A stretch of 37,342 bases of DNA from Candidatus Obscuribacterales bacterium (lineage in GTDB: Bacteria; Cyanobacteriota; Vampirovibrionia; Obscuribacterales; Obscuribacteraceae). This document shows, one piece after another, positions 25,929-34,900 of the stretch. The stretch covers positions 1 to 37,342 of the forward strand of contig JAKFUT010000306.1 in assembly GCA_021732565.1 (NCBI GenBank), written 5' to 3'. Positions within the stretch are counted from its first letter, which is position 1; every line of letters begins with the position of its first letter. Below the pieces are notes generated by a model, which was given only the letters and a program-made list of their open reading frames with translations, was not told the origin of the DNA and did no database searches. The translations under genes and the position numbers were made by a program.

Positions 25929-28900
25929 TCAATAGGACTTGTGGCAAACTTTCAAGAGTTTAGTGTTTTCAACTTCAACATTTGCCGCCGTCACATCCTC
26001 CACCTTATTCGGGTCATACGCAGAGTAGGCACCGCGCCGTCCGGTCACCTGGAATAGTGCGGCAGCCACCTTCAAGACGCGTTCCATCACATTTTTGTCC
26101 GCGGAAGAACCCTTCGTGTACAGCGTGGTCAGCAGAGGGCTCTTCTGGATTAACGCTATCACCGAGAATTCACTTGTGATCACGGAATACTTCCCGTCAA
26201 CCAGGAATCTCGTTACTTTGCGACGGCCGATGTTGTCGCCTTTCACAGCTGCCTCAACAGAACGTGTGTCGGGTCCAACTATCAGTTCCTCTCCTACTGC
26301 GACTGTCACAGCCTTGCCGGCTACAACTACCTTAACAGCTTTGCCAATCGCATCACACAGGTTTCGTACTTTGAGAACATCGCCATTTCGTGTCACGTGC
26401 ACGATAGACCCCGGTGCGACATCAACCATATGTCCGCCAGAACTGACGCGAGATTTGCGCGAAGCACTTACCAAAACTTCGCCGTTGTGCAAATCAAAGT
26501 CAGTGTCACTAACTCTGGTGACACTCGCTTGCAGAGCAGATCTCATATACGCGGACGATCCGCCAAAGACTCCGGCTTTCTTGCTTACAAAACCCGCGAG
26601 AATCGTGCTCTCATTTGCACGGCTAAGCTCATTTATTTCAGTGCCGGTGAGCCACCTGCGCTCCTGCTGGCTGCCTGTCGGACCTTGACCGGTACGCTCA
26701 ACCATCGCGCCGGTTGTATTCTTCACTGGTGCCGTTAGTGACTCACCCGGCATTGCAGCAGGTAGCGATCCATTTGAAGTGTTCCCTGTCGGTACAGGCT
26801 TTGATACGCCGGTCGTGCCAGGGAACAACGGAGCCAATAGGTCCACGATTCCTTGCACCGCCGGCGGCATCATGAGTCTTTGCGTGTAAGATGCATTTCG
26901 GGTACTTCCGGCGACCGAAAACAGAGCAGGAATGCTCACCGTATTGTTCTTGGTCGAGACCGGTACCGCCTGTGGTGCCGCCACGGCAGCGCCACTTTGA
27001 ATAATTGGTGCAAAGGAGGTCATTCCCGGGGTAGGTGGATCAGCATATATAGAATTGCTGTTCAATTGAATTCCATTGACACCGGCTCCCGCGAAATTGC
27101 CATTGAAGAATTGCAATTGAGCACCCTTGGCTGTCAGGCTCGTCGCGCCCGTATTGCTGAAGTTTGCTCCGGCCGGACCGAGAAAAATGGCGCCGCCGCC
27201 AAACGCTGACTGGCTAACAGTTCCTCCTACAATCACAGCACCGTTAGCAGGAGCCGGGACCGCATTGTTGTTAATGATCCGTATGTTGCCTGTTCCTGCA
27301 GGTCCAATGGCACTCAAACCTACAAAGTTATTGAGGACTATCACATTACCGGCCGCTGCACCAGAATTCAGATTCTGTATGATTAAGTCACCTTGAACAC
27401 TGGCTGAGGCAGTTATGGTCAGTGGTCCGCTGTTCGCTTGTACGGTGGTTTTCCCGCCCGAACTAGAGTTGAAGAGACCAGCAACCGTGGCGTTGCCATT
27501 CGAAAGCACATTTAGCGCACTCCCTGAAGCACCTTGGACCGTAATAGACGCCCCTAAGTTAATGTTGGAATTCACAGCCCCAAATGTTTGGACTGTGGCA
27601 GTACCGTTGGTAGCAGACAAGAATCCGCTACTGCTTGTCGTTACCGCACCGTTCAGTGATGTCACCGACAACGCCCCGTTGCTTGTGCTAACAGATCCGT
27701 TGATAGTGACGCCTCCGTCTCCGGAAAGCGTTACTGTCCTTCCGGATACGCTAGCCAAGTTGCCCACGCTCAAGGTTATTGCGCTTGAGGCAAGTACAAA
27801 CCCGGTGCCTGCCGAAGAGACGTTCTGCAAGGAAATGTTGGTGGTGATGCCACCATTTTGACCTGCTATAGACACATTTCCATTGGTTCCTGTGATGATG
27901 GAGGTGTTTGATAATTGTGTAAGCGTGCCAGCCGTGCCACCAGTGCGAGAGGGGGTTATCGTGATGTTATTGTTCGGACCGGTAGACCCGGTCATCATGC
28001 TGCCAACCGTGATCTTGCCCTGGCCAACCGCAGGATTGCTTACAAAGACATTGATGTTCCCTGAAGTGATCGTGCTTATGGTGGTGGAGTTCGCCTGCGT
28101 GACATTGTTTTGGGTGGACGAAATGTTGACGTCGCCGTTAATGGCGGAAATACTTCCGTAACTTACGTTGCCCCCACCGGAAACAGTAACGCCCCCGATA
28201 CCGCCGGCAGACAAGCTTCCGTTCAGTGTTACATTTCCACCCTGCGCACTTACAGTCATACCTCCAGTGAGGTTCGAGGTAAATCCGCTGGCATTCTGAG
28301 TGATTGATCCATTCACCCCGGTAGTCACTATTGAAACTGAGTTACCGGCGTTAATAGCCTGGAAGGTAATAGCTGAATTCGGGTCTCCTGTGATGTCCAG
28401 TTTGCCTCCGACAGTTACTGAACCAAAGGTCCCTAATTGGGTCACAGCAGCTTGTGAATTCAGGAATACGTTATTCGTCGCTCCTGATCCCGACAGATTG
28501 ATGAAATTAGTGGACGATTGAACTCTTTGCCCTGGAGCTCCGACAGTTCCGGACGTATTGATATTTAGGGTATTGCCGAACTCGGATCCTCCGGTTTGCA
28601 CTATATTTCCGCCCGCGGATGATGTCAGTGAAATCGCGCTGTTGGCACCGGTACCGGTCATGCCTGCTCCGATGGTTAATCCAGCAGCACCGAAGTTGAG
28701 GTTGATTATATTGCCGCTCAGTCCTGCTGCATCCGCGAGCAATCCGGCAGCGGTCAGCGAGATTGTCGGAGTCTTGTTTGTCGCAGTAGCAGCAGCCGTG
28801 AGCACCGCTGCCGGGTTGATGATCAAGACACCACCGCTCCCGCTCGACAGTGTCATGTTAGAAGTATTAACCGGCGCGTTTAGAGTCAAAGCACCGCCCG

Positions 28901-31900
28901 AATTTACTGTTATTGCAGGAGTCTGATTCGTCGGTGATCCATTGGCCGTAAGTGCTGCTCCTGCGTTTTGAGTGATGGTATTACCAGCACCGAAAGATGT
29001 GGTTATGCTGATGTTACCCGAAGTGGATGTTATCGTTCCGGCGATCGTCAATGCAGCATTGCCACTGACGGTGAAATTATTGGTCACGTTCGAGGCATTT
29101 ATAGTCAACGGATTGTTGAAGCCAATGGTTGCGTTATTCGCCGCAGTGATACCAATTGCGGTGACACCATTGAGTGCCAGCCCGCTGGTATTGATGTCAC
29201 CGCTGAACGTACCCAACTGCAACGTTGGAGTGGTCAAAGTTCCGCTTACATTAATAGTGCCGCAAGCCAGATAATCGAATGTAGATCCCGCTGCGCTTGC
29301 GGAAGACGTGTTGAGGGTGACCGCCGGCGCGAAACCGCCCGGTGTCCCGGGACTAGCCGCCGCTAACAGGAACACGCTTGCGGTGGTGTTAACCGAGAGT
29401 GTGGTTGCCGTGGTGATGACTCGGCTCGGTAATGTGCCGATGTTTCCACCGCCGCTAGTGAGGTTCAACGTACCTGTCTTGAACGTTCCGCCAAAGTTTG
29501 TGATAGCACCGGAGCCATTGGCGTTCAATGTGACGGTTCCGAAACTAGACCCGCCGATATCGGCGTGGGCGTTAATAGAACCGTTACTCAAGTTGGTTGT
29601 GGACAAAGAGATTTGGCTCAAGTTTGTCCCGTTCAGAGCTCCTATTACATGAACATCCTTGCTGGATGTCAAAGAGAAGGAGAAGCCCGCAGTGCTGCTG
29701 TCCAAAGCCAGGGGCTGGCTGGTTTGATTGATAAACACACTGTTACCAGATTGTATTCGCATCCCGCCGTTGCCGGTCGGATCTACACCAATGCTCGTCT
29801 GAACTGGTGCCAAAGCAGTGCCTAATGAACCCGACGAAGTGATGGTCAGGGCATGACCGGTATAACTCCCGAGCATATCCTGGATTATGGTACCGGAACC
29901 AGCCTTAAGCTCGAGTAGTCCGTTTGTCGCGTTCCCTACATTTAGAACGCCCGTTGTTGAAACGTTCCCGAACCCGCCGAGGCCGCTGCCTCCCGTTACG
30001 CTCAGCACTGCGCCCACAGAAGCACCGGCTGTGCCCAGCACAGTGACACCGTTAGCGTTGAGATTCACCGTGCCGGCAGATACGACGGTGATGGTTCCAC
30101 CGGAGCCAACACCAGTGGATGATGCGTTAAGAGAAACATTCCCCGGTGTGCCTGCTGCGGCGGGTAAGCCATTGATGTTCAGCGCCTGGCCGAAGTTTTG
30201 GGCTATGGTGAGCTTTATTGTTCCGCCCCGGGCAGTGCCGACACCTCGTGCCGACAGTTGCTGTGTGGCACCAGTGGCGGCTGTTAATAGCTGCGTACTG
30301 ATAGTGAGCGCGCCACCAGCTCCATTGCCATCAACGGATAACGGGGTGGCCGCGGAACCCAGGTTAAGCGTAGATCCAGAGGCGGAGTCCGTAATCGTAA
30401 TATTTCCGCCTTTTCCGCTCCGGCTTCCTGAGGACACCAGAATACTTTGCACCGGACCCAAAGTGATACCGCCAGCAGTGCTCGTGATAGATACGGTGCC
30501 CCCTGATCCGTCTTGCCCAAGCGCGCTGGCGCTAATGATGCCGTTCACGCCGTTTGTGTTGGCGCCTGCAAATATTGAAAAAGGCACTAAATTAGAACCT
30601 GCGGTAATCGTTATGACTCCGCCATCTCCCTTTAGAGAACCACTATTTGCGTTCAAGTTATCTGAGACAAAAACATTGGCATTGCCGATTCCTGTTCCGG
30701 CTGATAGCGTCAGCGATCCGCCCTTACCTACGTTGCCTCCGGGGCCGAACCTCAAGAAGTTCGGAACAATCGTAATGCTGTTAGAGGAAGAGGCTACAGA
30801 AAGGCTAACTGTCCCCCCGTCACTACCACCAAACCGAGAACCAAGGCCCCGAGCAGACAAATTGAACTGATTCGGACTACCGCCCACTGCAATGTCAGAC
30901 CCGGCGCCACTAGCTCCTGTGCTGGAGATATTAATTTTGCCACCACTGCCGGTACCCACGCCATCGACGTTTAGTACCACATTGCCTCCGCCAAAAATGT
31001 ACTTAGCTGCAGAGAACGTGATACTACCGCCGTTGACGTTGAAGCCGGAGGCAACAAAGCTCGCAGCGCCAGTAAATTGGATCGGCAAGAAACCCGGGCC
31101 GCCGGGCGAACCTTTGGTTGTCACCGTAATCGAACCGGCAGTTCCCTCCACTCCAGCGTTTACAAACAGGGTCTGACCGACTCCGAACGAGATTCCCCCC
31201 CCGGCGTTCAGACCGGTATTGTTGATCGTGATTGAGCCAGCATTGCCGCTAATATTACCGGCATTTGCCATTACCACTCCATTGATACCATTGGCAGTAG
31301 CGCCTTGATTCACGGTGAACATAGTCGCGCCTGTGGTGTTCAGGGTCACAGCGCCACCGTTGCCTATCCCGCCGCCACTCACGTCGAGTCCACCACTGAT
31401 AGCCAGATTGCCGACGGGTGAAGCACTGTTATTACCGGTGCCTAACTTTATAGTGCCTCCGTTAAAGTTGGCATTTATCGGGTTCACTGTAATTGCGCTT
31501 GGATCGACTGTCAGCGTTAGCCCTGCAATCTGCACATTTGCGCTGCCTCCAGTTGTCCTAATTGCAGTTCTCGTTGCGCCCCTGGCGGAAAGTGATATCT
31601 GATTGGGACCTTTTCCTATTTGCAGGTTGCTCGACGTAGAGTTACCCAGTGTCGTAGAGGCGCTAACTGAGCCGCCCTGGAAAAACGTGCTGTTAGCAGA
31701 AAGCACAAGATTCGCATTGGCCGATCCCGTGATAGTCTGTGCATTTAAGTTGATGTCGCCCGCACGCACTCCATCGGTGGAAATGCCGGGCGCCAAAATA
31801 ACCATTGCTCCGTTTGGCGCATCAAGTGTAAGTATTCCCTGCCCATTATTAGAGTCTACATCGGCACCCGATGACACAGTCAGCAGAGCATTCACGCCCA

Positions 31901-34900
31901 CTGTTATTCCACCCGCGGTATTACGGACAGTGATATTGCCGCCATTTCCACTGGTTAATCCGGCATTGGCTGCAAGATTGCCACTTATTCCGTTCAAGGG
32001 GAAGGCACCATTATTAATCTGGAACGGAGTAGCACTGCTAGTCACGATCGTTAGCGTGCCCCCGTTGCCGGCAAGCGTTCCACCGTTTACAGTCAGACTG
32101 GTATTGATCGTCGCTGAAGTTGTTGATGTGAGGCTCAAGGTGCCACCATTTCCAGAGGCACCCAACGGATTTACATTTAGTCCGCCGGCATTGACGATCA
32201 AAGTTTGCGCAGACAATATGATTGACCCGCCATCCTCCGTTGTAAGTCCTAACGCGGCTCCACCATTGGCACTAAACGTAATTTGCCCGGTGGATGTTCC
32301 GGCAGTAATCGCCGTCGAGGTCGAAGTAAACCGAAGAGAGCCGCCTTTGCCGAGCGTTCCGCCATTGACCTGGAAGGTCGATGGTCCCGGACCGGCCGCG
32401 TTTACGATACCGCCGGTAAAAGTGATGCTGCCCCCGTCCGAATCTCGACCAGAACCGCTAGCCGATACCAGAGTTCCACCCTGCAACGTAACGGTTGCAG
32501 TCCCTAGCGGAAGTGAGATCGAACCGCCCTTGCCACCATTCAGCCCCCCATTTGCGGTGATATTGCCATTGACGCCGTTGAAGCCACCGGAACCTGAGCC
32601 TATTCCAAATACACCTATGGTGGGTGGGTTCAGGGTGATCGCCCCTCCGTCGCCTACGCCATAACCGAGTCCGCCAACTGACAGTGTCGCGACACCATTG
32701 GCATTCAGATTGCCGTTTATCACAAGGTTACTGAATGCCCCGCTTGAAAGATTGTACGTGCCACCTTTACCAACAAGACCTAGAGGTTGAACGGCAAGCA
32801 TCGTTAGGTCTTGCACGTTGAGCGTTCCGGGGCTAACGAGCGTTAAAGTTCCTCCATCCCCGCTGAGAGATCCACCGTTAGCCGCACTACCGCCGGTGGC
32901 AGTAAACTTCATTGTACCTGCAGCTCCGCCCACACTAATCGGATTTGCCTTGCTGGTGAAACTGATAGTGCCACCATTTCCGCCACCGGCTCCGTTGGCC
33001 TGCAGTGTTGTCACTCCCGCCGATAGCTGGTTTATATTGGCAGACAGGGTAATCTTTCCTCCATTGAAAGAGCCTGACTGGAGTCCAAGCGCACTGCCCT
33101 GAGCATTGGCGTCAAACGTAAAACCACCGTTGACGAATAGCGAGGCATTTGCCAACGATAGGCTTATGTTGCCGCCATTACCTGCGGTGGCACCAGCGCT
33201 GGTATTTAGTGCACCGTTAATCCCTGCGCCGAGAAATGACGCCACCCCGATTCCGAAGCTCGAAAATCCTGCTTGCGTGATGCTCACAGTCCCTCCGGCA
33301 CCGATTGCCAATCCGCTTACATTCAATGGACCGTTCCAAGCTACGTTGCCTGTTCCGTTTGCAACCAAAGTTACACTGCCGCCGGCAAAATTTGTGGAGC
33401 TGGCGTAAGCACCGACTTTGGCATTCGCAGCAGGATTGTTAACTTGCAGGTTGAATCCTGAACTCAAGTTCAACGTTCCGCCGATTGCACCTCCCCGTGC
33501 GTCAATCTGGAACTGTCCAGCAGCGTTTCCGACAGTCAGCGTCGTGCCCGGATCGGTTATCGTAATCTTGACAGTTCCGCCCGCACCAAAGTATCCACCT
33601 TGCGCACTCAACGCAACAGGTGCAATTGTTCCTGTGCTAATCGCCAGATTAGTAGTCTGAATGTTGATGGTGCCGCCTGATGCCTGAGGGGAACCCACAC
33701 CAGCTTGCGCTACGTTATTTCCGGAAGGATCGAGAGGAGGAAGAGGAGGAATGATTGTCGGTCCGTTCGGATTTATGTCGTTAGCTACAAACACATTGAT
33801 AGTGGCGTTAGATACAGTCAAAGTGCCTGAACCGGCGTTTATCGAAATAGTTCCTCCTGCAAACGGCGAGTTTGAAGTGCCTGCCAGCGACTGAAGTATC
33901 ACGTTCGGGCTTAAAGTTACTCCGCCAGCGCCAGTATTGACTATGGAGAATGAACCGCCGGCATCACCAGCGGCACCACTCATATCTACAGCAAAGTTAG
34001 CCCCGTTCATCACGATGCCATTACCGGCGGTGCCCGGATTCCCGATAATAAACGGATTGATGCTGTTGACGGAGAGGTTGAGTGAAACTCCCTGGCCGAC
34101 ATATAAGGCCGGACCGGTCAATAAGATGCTCCCGCAACAGCCTCCTGCCTGGCCGGTCGCTGTAAGATTTACAGTAGATTGGCCAAGCCCACCGGCAGGC
34201 GCACTCGCCTTCAAAGCTGCAGTATCCACAACCAAGCGGCTGCCTGCTGTTATGCTAATAGTGCCACCTGTGGTACCACCGCCGGGCGCATTCACATTAA
34301 CGTCGACTGCGCCATTGACACCCGGAAGCGCAACATTAACAAACGAGCTAGCGCCAGTGGCGTTCAGAACGACATTACCACCGTTACCTTGAATGGCACC
34401 GCCTTGCGCTGAAATTGACAGGTGAGCATTGGAGGGAATGTTTATCGACTCAGCGGTTAGGCTGACGGTTCCTCCAGCCGCGGGGAAACCGGGGGGCGTT
34501 TGCTGGTCGCCATCAACGCGCAAAGTTCCTCCACCAATTGTGATTTGTCCGAACTTGGCTGTAGCCGTAAAAGTTGCGCCTGCAGCTTGTTTTGAGGTCA
34601 TCAAAATAGTGTCGGCAGAGGCGATACTAATCCCTCCGACTCCATTATTGATGATGCTCACGCTGCCTCCCTTTCCCTGAAGAACCACGCCACCGCTGGT
34701 AGTAGTGTCAATTATGGGAGTTCCCGCCGGCCCCGTTCCCAAAATGCCATTAGAACCGACTAAGGCAGGAGAAAGAACAATATTGAAAGGGCTGTCACTG
34801 CCGCTTGTTACTGTGATAGCTCCTCCAGGTGCAGTGGTGCTACCGTCACCGGCACCCCGTGAAGTGATGTTTCCGGTAACCAGGACATTTCGGCTGGCTG

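Noticed and set aside
29887..32664. Long plus-strand Pro-rich open frames (29887-30870, 31603-32664 and others) opposite the giant gene
   Set aside because: They are antisense images of its Gly-rich codons, carry no ribosome binding sites or domains, and follow the repeat structure of the minus-strand gene.
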